Shown here piece after piece: positions 46,591 to 55,248 of a DNA stretch of 64,000 nucleotides (the stretch's first letter is position 1; each line of letters starts with the position of its first letter). Position numbers and translations under genes: made by a program. The DNA comes from Halomonas elongata (GTDB lineage Bacteria; Pseudomonadota; Gammaproteobacteria; Pseudomonadales; Halomonadaceae), in assembly GCF_029081005.1 (NCBI RefSeq), contig NZ_JAJQTQ010000004.1, positions 62,001 to 126,000 on the forward strand, in the 5' to 3' direction. Under the pieces are notes generated by a model. That model saw only the letters and a list, made by a program, of their open reading frames with translations, was not told where the DNA came from and did no database searches.

Positions 46591-48543
46591 ATGCAAGAGA
46601 TGAAACCCGATAACCGATCACTGGATCTGATCTGCCTTGGCCGCGTCGCCGTCGACCTCTATTCGGAGCAGATCGGCAGTCGTCTGGAAGATGTCTCGAG
46701 CTTCGCCAAGTACCTCGGCGGCAGTTCCGGCAACATGGCCTATGGCACCGCCCGCCTGGGCCTCGAGTCGGCCATGCTGTCGCGGGTCGGCAACGAGCAG
46801 ATGGGCAACTTCGTGCGCGAGGAACTCGAGCGCGCGGGCGTCGATACCAGTGCCCTGCAGACCGACCCCGAGCGGCATACCGGTCTGGTGTTGCTGGCGC
46901 TCAAGGATCGCGACTCCTTTCCGCTGCTCTTCTATCGTCGTGACTGTGCCGACATGGCCATCGACGCCGAGGCCATCGATCCGGCCTTCATCGCCCGCGC
47001 GAGAGCGCTGGCGATCACCGGTACCCATCTTTCCACCGAGACGACCGGGCGGGCCTGCCGCAAGGCGCTCGACGCCGCCGCCGAGCACGGTGTCAAGCGA
47101 GTACTGGACATCGACTACCGGCCGGTATTGTGGGGCCTGACCACGCCGGGCGACGGGGAAACCCGTTTTGTCGCCGACGACAAGGTGACCGAGGATCTCC
47201 AGGCCTGGCTCGGCGACTTCGACCTGATCGTCGGTACCGAGGAGGAATTCCATATCGCTGGCGGCAGCACCGATACCCTCGAATCGCTGCGCGCGGTGCG
47301 CAACGTCAGCGATGCCACCCTGGTCTGCAAGCTCGGCGCCCTGGGCTGCGTGGTCTTCGAGGACGAGATTCCCGATCGCATCGAAGACGGCATCCTGGTG
47401 GAAGGCGTCAAGGTCGAGGTGCTCAACGTGCTGGGCGCCGGCGATGCCTTCATGAGCGGCCTCTTGAGGGGGTGGTTACGCGGGGAAGACTGGGAGACCA
47501 GCGCCGGCTATGCCAACGCCTGCGGTGCTCTGGTGGTCTCGCGTCACGGCTGCGCTCCGGCGATGCCTACCGAGGAAGAGCTGTTCGATTACCTGGGCCG
47601 CCGCGCCGAGGTGCCTCGACCCGATCAGGATGAACGCCTCAACCATCTTCATCGAGTGACCACCCGCACTGTCAGGGATTGGCCTCAGGTCTGCGGCCTG
47701 GCCTTCGACCATCGCCGTCAGCTCACCGACATGGCCCGCGACGTCAAGGCCGATCCGGCTCGTATCCCGGCGCTCAAGCGGCTGCTCGTCCAGGCCGCCG
47801 AAGAGGGCGCGCGACGCACCGGGCTCGAGAGGCCGGCGATCCTGGTCGATGACGTCTTCGGTCAGGATGCGCTGAACGATGCCACCGGCAAGGGCTGGTG
47901 GATCGGCCGTCCGGTGGAACTGCCGAGCTCCCGGCCGCTGCACTTCCAGCATGGCGATGACCTGGGCAGTCGCCTGCGGCATTGGCCGCGGGAGCATGTC
48001 ATCAAGTGCCTGCTGTTCTATCACCCGGATGACCCGATAGCGCTGCGCCTGGAACAGGAGGCGCGGTTGCGTCAGCTCTATCAGGCGGCCTGCGCCAATG
48101 CCCTGGAATTGCTGATCGAGGTGATTCCGCCCGATACCTCGGAGGTGGACGACCAGACCCTGGCGCGCTCCCTGCGACGCCTGTATCACCTGGGGATCCG
48201 TCCCGACTGGTGGAAGCTGCCGTCCATGTCGGACGCCGCCTGGGGGGCGGTCAGTCAGGCCATCGACGACAATGACCCACACTGCCGTGGTGTGGTGCTG
48301 CTGGGCCTGGATGCCCCGATGGACGACATGAAGCGCGGCTTCGCGGCCGCCGCCCGTAACGACTGGTGCAAGGGCTTCACCGTGGGCCGCACCCTGTTTG
48401 CCGGGCCCAGCCGTGAATGGCTGGCCGGGACCATCGACGACGCTCGGCTGATCGACAAGGTCGCCGGCAATTACGCCGAATTGATCGAGGAGTGGCGACG
48501 CCTGCACAGCGTCCCGGTCACGAGGGGAGGGAGTCTGACATGA
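46591..48543 (+). CDS. iolC: Fused 5-dehydro-2-deoxygluconokinase / DUF2090 aldolase-like protein
   Basis: A 650-residue two-domain protein. Residues 10-325 form a PfkB kinase (LGRVAVDLYSEQIGS, FAKYLGGSSGNMAYG, and the ATP/anion loop LNVLGAGDAFMSGLL) that phosphorylates 5-dehydro-2-deoxygluconate. Residues about 350-640 form a DUF2090 domain (GLAFDHRRQLTDMARD, ILVDDVFGQDALNDA, WPREHVIKCLLFYHPDD, GVVLLGLDAP), thought to cleave the phosphorylated product, the step done by IolJ in Bacillus. No separate iolJ is present, so this fusion would supply both steps. It overlaps iolD as ATGA. A weak hairpin (46543-46562) lies just upstream. Confidence 0.93.
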   Translation: MQEMKPDNRSLDLICLGRVAVDLYSEQIGSRLEDVSSFAKYLGGSSGNMAYGTARLGLESAMLSRVGNEQMGNFVREELERAGVDTSALQTDPERHTGLVLLALKDRDSFPLLFYRRDCADMAIDAEAIDPAFIARARALAITGTHLSTETTGRACRKALDAAAEHGVKRVLDIDYRPVLWGLTTPGDGETRFVADDKVTEDLQAWLGDFDLIVGTEEEFHIAGGSTDTLESLRAVRNVSDATLVCKLGALGCVVFEDEIPDRIEDGILVEGVKVEVLNVLGAGDAFMSGLLRGWLRGEDWETSAGYANACGALVVSRHGCAPAMPTEEELFDYLGRRAEVPRPDQDERLNHLHRVTTRTVRDWPQVCGLAFDHRRQLTDMARDVKADPARIPALKRLLVQAAEEGARRTGLERPAILVDDVFGQDALNDATGKGWWIGRPVELPSSRPLHFQHGDDLGSRLRHWPREHVIKCLLFYHPDDPIALRLEQEARLRQLYQAACANALELLIEVIPPDTSEVDDQTLARSLRRLYHLGIRPDWWKLPSMSDAAWGAVSQAIDDNDPHCRGVVLLGLDAPMDDMKRGFAAAARNDWCKGFTVGRTLFAGPSREWLAGTIDDARLIDKVAGNYAELIEEWRRLHSVPVTRGGSLT

Positions 48544-50387
48544 GCACCATTCGACTCACCATGGCGCAGGCCCTGGTCAAGTATCTGGCGGCTCAGCGTA
48601 TCGAGTGCGAAGGCCGTGAGGTGGCGCTATTCGAGGGCGTGTTCGGCATCTTCGGCCACGGCAACGTGGCCGGCCTGGGCGAGGCGCTCTATCACGCCCG
48701 GGAGGATCTCCCTACTTACCGCGCCCACAACGAACAGACCATGGCGCATGCCGCCATTGCCTTCGCCAAGGCGCAGGGACGGCGTCGGCTGATGGCCGCC
48801 ACCAGTTCCGTCGGGCCCGGCGCCACCAACATGGTGACCGCCGCCGGGCTGGCGCATGCTAATCGGTTGCCGATCCTGCTGCTGCCGGGGGATACGTTCG
48901 CGACGCGTGATCCTGATCCGGTACTGCAGCAGGTGGAGCATTTCGGCGATCCGACCATCACGGTCAATGACTGTTTCCGGCCGGTGTCGCGCTACTTCGA
49001 TCGCATCACCCGGCCGGAACAACTGTTGACCAGCCTGCCCCAGGCCATCGCGACCCTGCTCGACCCGGAACACTGCGGCCCGGCGACCCTGGCGCTGCCT
49101 CAGGACGTCCAGACCTTCGCTCACGATTATCCCGAGAACTTCTTTGCGCCCCGGGTACATCGGATCCGTCGTCCTCAGCCGGACCCCAGCGAGCTGGAAA
49201 CGGCCATCGCTGCCCTGGCGCGCGCCGAGCGTCCCCTGGTCATCGCCGGTGGCGGGGTGCACTACGCCGGGGCCTGCGAGCGACTCGGCGAGTTCGCCCG
49301 CACGCACAGCGTGCCGGTGGCCGAGACGCAAGCCGGCAAGGGCGCTCTGCCCGATGTTCACCCCTGCTCGGTAGGGGCCATCGGCGTCACCGGTAGCGAG
49401 GCCGCCAATCAACTTGCCGAGCAGGCCGACGTCATCCTGGCCGTGGGGACCCGTCTGCAGGATTTCACCACCGGCTCGCGAGCGCTTTTCGAGCGGGACG
49501 GTCTGACCCTGGTGGCCCTGAACGTGGGGCGTTTCGACAGCCAGAAGCACCGTGCCCTGCCGGTGATCGGCGATGCCCTCGACGGGCTGGTGGCGCTGGA
49601 TAACGGCCTGGCCGACTGGCGACCCTCCGCCGCCTGGCGGGAGCAGGCCTGTCGTCTCAAGCATGAATGGGGCGAGGTGGTGGCGCGTGTCACGGCCGAT
49701 GAGGGGCGTGCGTTGCCCACCGATGCCCAGGTGATCGGCGCCGTGAACCGGCAGACCGGCGAGAACGATACCGTTGTCTGCGCTGCCGGCGGCCTGCCGG
49801 GGGAACTGCACAAGGTGTGGCGGTGTGCCGGTCCCGGCAGCTATCACGTGGAATACGGCTACTCCTGCATGGGCTACGAGATTGCCGGGGGCCTTGGGGT
49901 CAAGATGGCTCGCCCCGAGCGCGAGGTATTCGTGATGGTCGGCGATGGCTCTTACCTGATGCACAACTCGGAGCTCGCCACCTCGGTGATGCTGGGCCGG
50001 AAGCTTGTCGTGGTGGTACTCGACAATCGCGGTTACGGGTGTATCAACCGTCTGCAGCGAGGCACCGGGGGGGCCGGTTTCAATAACCTGCTCGACGACT
50101 GCCTGACCGTCGAGGGTGGCGCTCCCCGGACCGATTTCGCCGCCCATGCCCGTGCCCTGGGCTGCGAGGCCGAGAAGGTGCACGGCATTCAGGCACTGGA
50201 AGAGGCGCTGGTGCGTGCGCGTCAGGCCGATACCACCTACGTCATTGCCCTGGACACCGACCCCCTGCCCAGTACCGACGAGGGGGGTGCCTGGTGGGAC
50301 GTGGCGGTGCCCGAGGTGTCGTCGCGCGAGCAGGTCAACGCGGCCTATGCGGGCTACCGCGAGGCCAAGCGACGTCAGCACCGTTGA
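48540..50387 (+). CDS. iolD: 3D-(3,5/4)-trihydroxycyclohexane-1,2-dione acylhydrolase
   Basis: A 615-residue thiamine-diphosphate enzyme that opens the inositol-derived ring. The N-terminal domain has the catalytic Glu region YRAHNEQTMAHAAIAFAKAQ, and the C-terminal domain the ThDP/Mg motif GDGSYLMHNSELATS ... LDNRGYGCINRLQ. GFNNLLDDCL and the conserved CIHP-like GYSCMGYEIAGGLGVK also fit IolD. ATG 48540 overlaps the iolC stop. Upstream codons of the open frame lie inside iolC. Confidence 0.95.
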   Translation: MSTIRLTMAQALVKYLAAQRIECEGREVALFEGVFGIFGHGNVAGLGEALYHAREDLPTYRAHNEQTMAHAAIAFAKAQGRRRLMAATSSVGPGATNMVTAAGLAHANRLPILLLPGDTFATRDPDPVLQQVEHFGDPTITVNDCFRPVSRYFDRITRPEQLLTSLPQAIATLLDPEHCGPATLALPQDVQTFAHDYPENFFAPRVHRIRRPQPDPSELETAIAALARAERPLVIAGGGVHYAGACERLGEFARTHSVPVAETQAGKGALPDVHPCSVGAIGVTGSEAANQLAEQADVILAVGTRLQDFTTGSRALFERDGLTLVALNVGRFDSQKHRALPVIGDALDGLVALDNGLADWRPSAAWREQACRLKHEWGEVVARVTADEGRALPTDAQVIGAVNRQTGENDTVVCAAGGLPGELHKVWRCAGPGSYHVEYGYSCMGYEIAGGLGVKMARPEREVFVMVGDGSYLMHNSELATSVMLGRKLVVVVLDNRGYGCINRLQRGTGGAGFNNLLDDCLTVEGGAPRTDFAAHARALGCEAEKVHGIQALEEALVRARQADTTYVIALDTDPLPSTDEGGAWWDVAVPEVSSREQVNAAYAGYREAKRRQHR

Positions 50388-50475
50388 TCGCCGATTGCCT
50401 AATGGTTCGCCGACCTTCCCGTTTACCCGAACAAGAGGGGCGGGCCTGGAGGCCCCCCGAAGATGGAGTATGCCA

Positions 50476-51378
50476 ATGAGTACCGTTCGACTGGGCATCA
50501 ACCCCCTGACCTGGACCAACGACGACCTGCCGAGCCTGGGGAGTGACACACCGCTCGAGGCGTGCCTCTCGGAAGGACGCGTGGCCGGCTTCAGTGGCTT
50601 CGAGATGGGCCACAAGTTCCCGCGGACCCCGGACGCCCTGTCGGGGGTCCTGGGCGAGTACGATCTGTCTCTGGTCTCCGGCTGGTATTCCAGTCGACTG
50701 CTGGAGCGTAGCCCGGAGGAAGAGATCGAGGCGGTCAAGGAACACCTCGAACTGCTCAAGGCCTGCGGCGCCAAGGTGATGGTGTTCTGCGAGGTTTCCC
50801 AGTGTATCCACGGCGATCAGGGCACCCCGCTGTCCCGTCGGCCGCACCTCAGCGATGACGAGTGGCAGCGCCTCACCGAGGGGCTGAATGTGGTCGGTGA
50901 TTACCTGGCGGACCAGGGCGTGCACCTGGCCTACCATCATCATCTGGGCACGGTGGTGGAAAGCCAGGCCGACGTGGAGCGGCTGATGGATAGCACCCGC
51001 GACTCGGTAGGCCTGCTGCTCGACTTCGGTCATCTGGTCGGGGCTGACGGCAATCCACTGGCTATCGCCAAACGCTATGCCTCGCGGATCCGGCACGTGC
51101 ACTGCAAGGACATGCGCTGCCTGGTGCTCGATACGGTGCGCAATCGCGACAAGAGCTTCCTGGACGGTGTGCTCGACGGCATGTTCACCGTGCCCGGCGA
51201 CGGCGATATCGATTTCCTGACCACCCTCGAGTATCTCCGCGAGACCGGCTATCGGGGCTGGCTGGTGGTGGAGGCCGAGCAGGACCCACAGATTGCCCAC
51301 CCGCTGACCTATGCCCGACTGGGCTACCGCAACCTGCGCTCCCTGGCCGAAGGGGCCGGCTTCACCATCGAGAAATGA
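50476..51378 (+). CDS. iolE: Myo-inosose-2 dehydratase
   Basis: A 300-residue TIM-barrel enzyme that dehydrates 2-keto-myo-inositol. It starts [20 protein letters not shown] and has [34 protein letters not shown] and HVHCKDMR, whose His/Asp/Glu residues bind the metal. GGAG stands seven bases before ATG 50476; an in-frame ATG two codons earlier is closer and less suited. The large open frame upstream is out-of-frame iolD sequence. Confidence 0.95.
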   Translation: MSTVRLGINPLTWTNDDLPSLGSDTPLEACLSEGRVAGFSGFEMGHKFPRTPDALSGVLGEYDLSLVSGWYSSRLLERSPEEEIEAVKEHLELLKACGAKVMVFCEVSQCIHGDQGTPLSRRPHLSDDEWQRLTEGLNVVGDYLADQGVHLAYHHHLGTVVESQADVERLMDSTRDSVGLLLDFGHLVGADGNPLAIAKRYASRIRHVHCKDMRCLVLDTVRNRDKSFLDGVLDGMFTVPGDGDIDFLTTLEYLRETGYRGWLVVEAEQDPQIAHPLTYARLGYRNLRSLAEGAGFTIEK

Positions 51379-51436
51379 GCGTGCGGGTGCGCACCGCGCA
51401 CCTCACGGCCTATCGTATCCGTCAGAAGGTAACGTC

Positions 51437-52939
51437 ATGCATCAGATCCACCACTATCTCAATGGCCGCCACGTCGACGGTCGCAGCGAACGCTTCGCGC
51501 CGGTCTACAACCCTGCCTCCGGCGAGCAGAGCGCCCGGGTCGCCCTGGCCTCCGCCGACGAGACCCGCGAGGCGATCGCCTCCAGCGAGGCAGCCTTCGC
51601 CACCTGGTCGAAGCTCTCGCCGCTCAAGCGCTCGCGCATCCTGTTCCGCTTCAAGGCGCTGGTCGAGGCGCACGCCGACGAGCTGGCTCGACTGATCGCC
51701 AGCGAGCACGGCAAGGTGTTCTCCGATGCCAAGGGCGAAGTGACCCGCGGCCTGGAAGTGGTGGAGTTCGCCTGCGGCATCCCGCACCTGCAGAAGGGCG
51801 AGCACTCCATGAACGTCGGCACCGGCGTCGACAGTTACTCGATGATGCAGCCGCTGGGCGTGTGCGCCGGCATTTCGCCGTTCAACTTCCCGGCCATGGT
51901 GCCGATGTGGATGTTCCCCATCGCGCTTGCCTGCGGCAACACCTTCGTCATGAAGCCCTCCGAGAAGGACCCCTCCACGCCGATGCGCCTGGCCGAACTG
52001 CTCACCCAGGCCGGCCTGCCCGATGGCGTCTTCAACGTGGTCAACGGCGACAAGGCGTCGGTGGATGTACTGCTCACCGACGAGCGCGTCCAGGCGGTGA
52101 GCTTCGTCGGCTCCACGCCGATCGCCGAATACATCTATGCCACCGCCTCGGCCCACGGCAAGCGTGTCCAGGCGCTGGGCGGCGCCAAGAACCACATGGT
52201 GGTGATGCCCGACGCCGACCTCGACCAGGCGGTGAGTGCGCTGATGGGTGCGGCCTATGGCTCTGCCGGCGAGCGCTGCATGGCGATCTCCGTGGCCGTG
52301 CCGGTGGGCGAGGAGACCGCCGAGCGGCTGCGTGCCAAGATCGTCGAGCAGCTCGAGCAACTGCGCGTCGGCCCGGGCCTCGTCGAGGGGCCGGACAACG
52401 ACATGGGCCCGCTGGTGACCCGCGAGCACCTGGAGAAGGTCAAGGGCTATATCCAGACCGGCGTGGACGAGGGCGCCGAACTGGTGGTCGACGGCCGCGA
52501 GGCGGTCATCGAGGGCGCCGGCGACGGCTACTTCATCGGCGGCACCCTGTTCGATCGTGTCACGCCGGACATGCGCATCCATGCCGAGGAGATCTTCGGC
52601 CCGGTGCTGGCCATCGACCGGGCGGCGAGCTTCGACGAGGCCGTGTCGATGATCAACGACCACGAGTACGGCAACGGCACTGCCATCTTCACCCGCGACG
52701 GCGATGCCGCCCGTCAGTACTGCGAGCAGATCCAGGTGGGCATGGTCGGCGTCAACGTGCCGATTCCGGTACCCATGGCCTTCCACAGCTTCGGCGGCTG
52801 GAAGCGCTCGTTGTTCGGCCCGCTGCACATGCACGGCCCCGACGGTGTGCGCTTCTACACCCGCATGAAGACCATCACCCAGCGCTGGCCGAGCGGCATC
52901 CGCGAGGAGACCAATCATTTCACCATGCCGACCCTCTAA
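51437..52939 (+). CDS. iolA: Methylmalonate-semialdehyde dehydrogenase (CoA-acylating)
   Basis: A 500-residue aldehyde dehydrogenase that turns malonate or methylmalonate semialdehyde into acetyl- or propionyl-CoA, the last iol step. Motifs: [50 protein letters not shown] and the catalytic Cys in [12 protein letters not shown]. The C-terminal [15 protein letters not shown] is MMSDH-specific. It could also serve valine breakdown (mmsA). Seventy-three bases of it (52641-52713) recur, decayed, at 54756-54828. Confidence 0.95.
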   Translation: MHQIHHYLNGRHVDGRSERFAPVYNPASGEQSARVALASADETREAIASSEAAFATWSKLSPLKRSRILFRFKALVEAHADELARLIASEHGKVFSDAKGEVTRGLEVVEFACGIPHLQKGEHSMNVGTGVDSYSMMQPLGVCAGISPFNFPAMVPMWMFPIALACGNTFVMKPSEKDPSTPMRLAELLTQAGLPDGVFNVVNGDKASVDVLLTDERVQAVSFVGSTPIAEYIYATASAHGKRVQALGGAKNHMVVMPDADLDQAVSALMGAAYGSAGERCMAISVAVPVGEETAERLRAKIVEQLEQLRVGPGLVEGPDNDMGPLVTREHLEKVKGYIQTGVDEGAELVVDGREAVIEGAGDGYFIGGTLFDRVTPDMRIHAEEIFGPVLAIDRAASFDEAVSMINDHEYGNGTAIFTRDGDAARQYCEQIQVGMVGVNVPIPVPMAFHSFGGWKRSLFGPLHMHGPDGVRFYTRMKTITQRWPSGIREETNHFTMPTL

Positions 52940-52966
52940 GGGATAAAGCGACAGCGCTCGACATCT

Positions 52967-53039
52967 CGGGTGCCGGCAGTATTCGGAGTCCTCATGTACT
53001 CCCTTGTACACTCCGGCTCCTGCGTTCCGGCGGCACCCG
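52967..53039. repeat. Nested palindrome downstream of iolA
   Basis: Outer arms CGGGTGCCG (52967-52975) and CGGCACCCG (53031-53039) enclose CGGAGT / ACTCCG (52984-52989, 53010-53015) and TGTAC / GTACA (52995-52999, 53006-53010). It looks like a dispersed palindromic element rather than a simple terminator; I see no second copy here. Confidence 0.55.
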
Positions 53040-53066
53040 ACCTGTCTTTGCTCGTGACGCGTTGCC

Positions 53067-53101
53067 AAGCGCCTCTGCGCAATAGCAAGGCGCTTTTTTT
53101 T
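53067..53101 (+). terminator. Rho-independent terminator after iolA
   Basis: AAGCGCC (53067-53073) pairs with GGCGCTT (53089-53095) and is followed by eight T residues. It lies only 17 bases before the tautomerase ATG, so that gene must depend on readthrough or a separate promoter. Confidence 0.8.
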
Positions 53102-53117
53102 GACAGGAGAGCACGCC

Positions 53118-53504
53118 ATGCCCCTCGTGACCATCCGCCTGCCGGACCATCGCCCCCTTCCCTGGCGCAGGAAGGTCGCCGACCTGGTCAACGCTGCGGT
53201 GATCGAGACCCTCGACTTCCCCGCGGACGATCGCTACCAGCTTCTCCAGCCGCTGCCGGCCGAGGATATGGAGCTGCAACAGCGCAACGGCGACGCGGTG
53301 ATTCTGCAACTGACCATGCGCGCCGGTCGCTCGGCGGAGGCCAAGCGGGCTTTCTACCGGCGCATCGCCGACGATCTGTGGCAACAGGCCGGCATTCAGC
53401 CTGCCAACGTGATGATCGTGATCACCGAGAATCATGACGCCGACTGGTCGTTCGGCGATGGCGAGGCGCAGTTCCTGGCGTCAGCCGATATCCCCGAGGA
53501 CTGA
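53118..53504 (+). CDS. Tautomerase/MIF-superfamily-like protein
   Basis: A 128-residue protein that begins MPLVTIRLPD, so the mature chain starts with Pro as in 4-oxalocrotonate tautomerases, where Pro1 is the catalytic base. The later RAGRSAEAKRAFYRRIADDLWQQAGIQPANVMIVITENHDADWSFGDGEAQF is the second beta-alpha-beta unit of the fold. Substrate is unknown; the setting suggests a keto-acid or inosose intermediate. AGGAGAGC stands upstream of the ATG. A decayed copy of its 3' end is at 54912-54966. Confidence 0.8.
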   Translation: MPLVTIRLPDHRPLPWRRKVADLVNAAVIETLDFPADDRYQLLQPLPAEDMELQQRNGDAVILQLTMRAGRSAEAKRAFYRRIADDLWQQAGIQPANVMIVITENHDADWSFGDGEAQFLASADIPED

Positions 53505-53561
53505 CGCCTCAAGTCGGCACGCGGGGCCCGTCTTTCCATCATCAGTACAAGGGTTAACACC

Positions 53562-54701
53562 ATGCGTCATGACTTGCGAATCGGTCTGATCGGCACCGGT
53601 TTCATGGGCAAGGCCCACGCCATCGCGCTGAAGGCGGCGCCTACCGTCTTTTCCCTGCCAGCCTTCCCGGTCTGCGAACTGCTCGCCGACGTCGATGACG
53701 AACGGGCGGCCCGCAAGGCGCGGGAGCTGGGCTTCACTCGATCCACCGGCAACTGGAGGGCCCTGGTTCAGGATCCGGACGTGGATGTGGTCGATATCTG
53801 TGCCCCGAACTTTCTGCACAAGGAGATGGCCCTGGCCGCCATCACCGCCGGCAAGCATGTCTACACCGAGAAGCCGCTGGCCCTCTCCGCCGCCGATGCC
53901 CAGGCGATGGTCGAGGCCGCCGAGGCGGTCAATGTCAAGACCCTGGTGGGCTTCAACTATATCCGCAATTCGACGACCCAGCTGGCCCGGGAAATCGTTC
54001 AGGGTGGCGAGATCGGCAAGCTGGTGCACTTCCGGGGCTGCCACAACGAGGATTACCTGGCCGATCCGGCCAAGCCCCAGGACTGGCACACCCGGCGAGC
54101 CACCGCCGGAGCCGGCGCCCTGGGCGACCTGGGCTCGCATATTCTCAACATGGCGGAGTATCTCACTGGTCAGCGCATCGCCGAAGTGTGCGGCCAACTG
54201 CAGACGGTGGTGCCCCAGCGAGCGTTGCCCGATAGCATCGGCGGTTCGAGCGAGGTGGAGAATGACGATCAGGCTCAGGCGTTGTTGCGCTTCGATGGCG
54301 GCTTGATCGGCAACATCGAAACCTCGCGGGTCGCGACCGGTCGCAAGATGGGGTTGGGCTATACCCTCGTCGGCACCAAGGGGACCATCGTCTTCGACCA
54401 GGAGCGGATGAACGAGCTGCAGCTTTACAAGAGCGAAGGGCCCGAAGGGCGCCGGGGGTTTCGCACCTTGCTGGCCGGCCCCGAGCACCCGGACTATGCG
54501 GCCTTCAGCCCTGCCCCCGGTCACGGTCTGGGCTACAACGACCAGAAGGTCATCGAGATTCGCGACCTGGTGGCGGGCATCGTGGAGAACAGAGTCCTCT
54601 ACCCGGATTTTCGGGAAGCGTCACGGGTCAACCGCATGATCGAGGCCATCGAGCACTCGCATCTCGAGGGCAAGTGGGTCGCGGTTCCGGCTAGCCCGTG
54701 A
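53562..54701 (+). CDS. Gfo/Idh/MocA-family dehydrogenase, second in the iol island
   Basis: A 379-residue NAD(P)-dependent oxidoreductase. The dinucleotide site is IGLIGTGFMGKAHAIAL, the catalytic Lys is in YTEKPLALS, and the active-site His in GDLGSHILNMAEYL. It is longer than IolG and only distantly like it; such proteins include scyllo-inositol and other inositol-isomer or sugar dehydrogenases. The position 57 bases after the tautomerase suggests co-transcription. Its last 80 codons and the sequence beyond its stop are duplicated at 57001-57306. Confidence 0.88.
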   Translation: MRHDLRIGLIGTGFMGKAHAIALKAAPTVFSLPAFPVCELLADVDDERAARKARELGFTRSTGNWRALVQDPDVDVVDICAPNFLHKEMALAAITAGKHVYTEKPLALSAADAQAMVEAAEAVNVKTLVGFNYIRNSTTQLAREIVQGGEIGKLVHFRGCHNEDYLADPAKPQDWHTRRATAGAGALGDLGSHILNMAEYLTGQRIAEVCGQLQTVVPQRALPDSIGGSSEVENDDQAQALLRFDGGLIGNIETSRVATGRKMGLGYTLVGTKGTIVFDQERMNELQLYKSEGPEGRRGFRTLLAGPEHPDYAAFSPAPGHGLGYNDQKVIEIRDLVAGIVENRVLYPDFREASRVNRMIEAIEHSHLEGKWVAVPASP

Positions 54702-54755
54702 GATAGCACACCGGGGCTTCGACGCATGACGTCCCGGCATCTTCCATCAGCTCGA

Positions 54756-54828
54756 CCGTGTCGATGATCAACGACCACGAGTACGGCAACGGCACCGCCA
54801 CCTTTACCCGCGACGGCGATGCCGCCCG
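54756..54828 (+). pseudogene. Fragment of iolA
   Basis: Seventy of 73 bases are identical to iolA positions 52641-52713, including frame ([14 protein letters not shown]...). Neither the 5' nor the 3' part of iolA is present, so this is a dead fragment. Confidence 0.9.
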
Positions 54829-54847
54829 CCTCGCGTTATACCGTCCC

Positions 54848-54873
54848 GCCGGGCCTTGTGCCCGGCGCTTTTC
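54848..54873 (+). terminator. Rho-independent terminator downstream of the iolA fragment
   Basis: The stem GCCGGGC / GCCCGGC (loop CTTGT) is followed by GCTTTTC. It would end transcripts coming from the iol operon before the NCS1 permease gene. Confidence 0.75.
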
Positions 54874-54911
54874 ATTTGTTCATCGCATTTTGTCGAGAGC
54901 CACTGTGTCGG

Positions 54912-54966
54912 CTTGTCGTTCGGTGATGGCGACGCGTCGCTATCGGAGCAAGCCGATATTCAAGGG
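54912..54966 (+). pseudogene. Fragment resembling the 3' end of the tautomerase gene
   Basis: Aligned without gaps to 53444-53498, the encoded SFGDGDASLSEQADIQ matches SFGDGEAQFLASADIP of the intact protein in its core and end. It stands in the same order after the iolA fragment as in the intact operon. More decayed than the other fragments. Confidence 0.65.
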
Positions 54967-55152
54967 GGCTTTTCAAGGCAGAGCGCGGGGCATGTCGGGT
55001 GTCGAGAACTTCTTGGGGCGATAGGGGCGCCGAGCCAGCCGGTGGTGAGTCCACGGCGCATTATTCATGTGCTGGACCGGTACTTCGGATGGTTCGCCAC
55101 GCGTCCCGCACCCAGGGATATAGACCAAAGTATAAAATGCATTTTTCAAATG
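54967..55152. other. Non-coding stretch upstream of the NCS1 promoter
   Basis: No gene is seen. From about 55115 the sequence becomes AT-rich and includes ACCAAAGTATA (55124-55134), an 11-mer also found at 42633-42643 in the iolR/ABC-operon gap. Confidence 0.5.
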
Positions 55153-55163
55153 TTTGTTCTATA
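55153..55163 (+). promoter_or_regulatory. Promoter element TTTGTTCTATA of the NCS1 gene
   Basis: This 11-mer is identical to the minus-strand sequence at 42650-42640 before iolR. In both places it ends exactly 12 bases before the IolR operator, so it is likely the -10 region of a shared promoter type. Confidence 0.65.
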
Positions 55164-55173
55164 AAAAACTCCG

Positions 55174-55193
55174 TTTGGAATGGATGTTCCAAA
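55174..55193. promoter_or_regulatory. IolR operator 3 (TTTGGAA-N6-TTCCAAA)
   Basis: TTTGGAATGGATGTTCCAAA is a palindrome with seven-base arms and the GGAA-N6-TTCC core. Its spacer TGGATG is the same as in operator 1. It lies 55 bases before the NCS1 ATG, overlapping the expected transcription start region. Confidence 0.85.
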
Positions 55194-55248
55194 TTGTGCC
55201 ACCTGTAGTCACTCGGTGGACCCCTTTCATGACAAAGGAGCGACTCAC

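Noticed and set aside
51422..53191. A 589-codon minus-strand frame opposite iolA
   Set aside because: His/Gly/Val-rich shadow of iolA with no recognisable domain; iolA is unambiguous.
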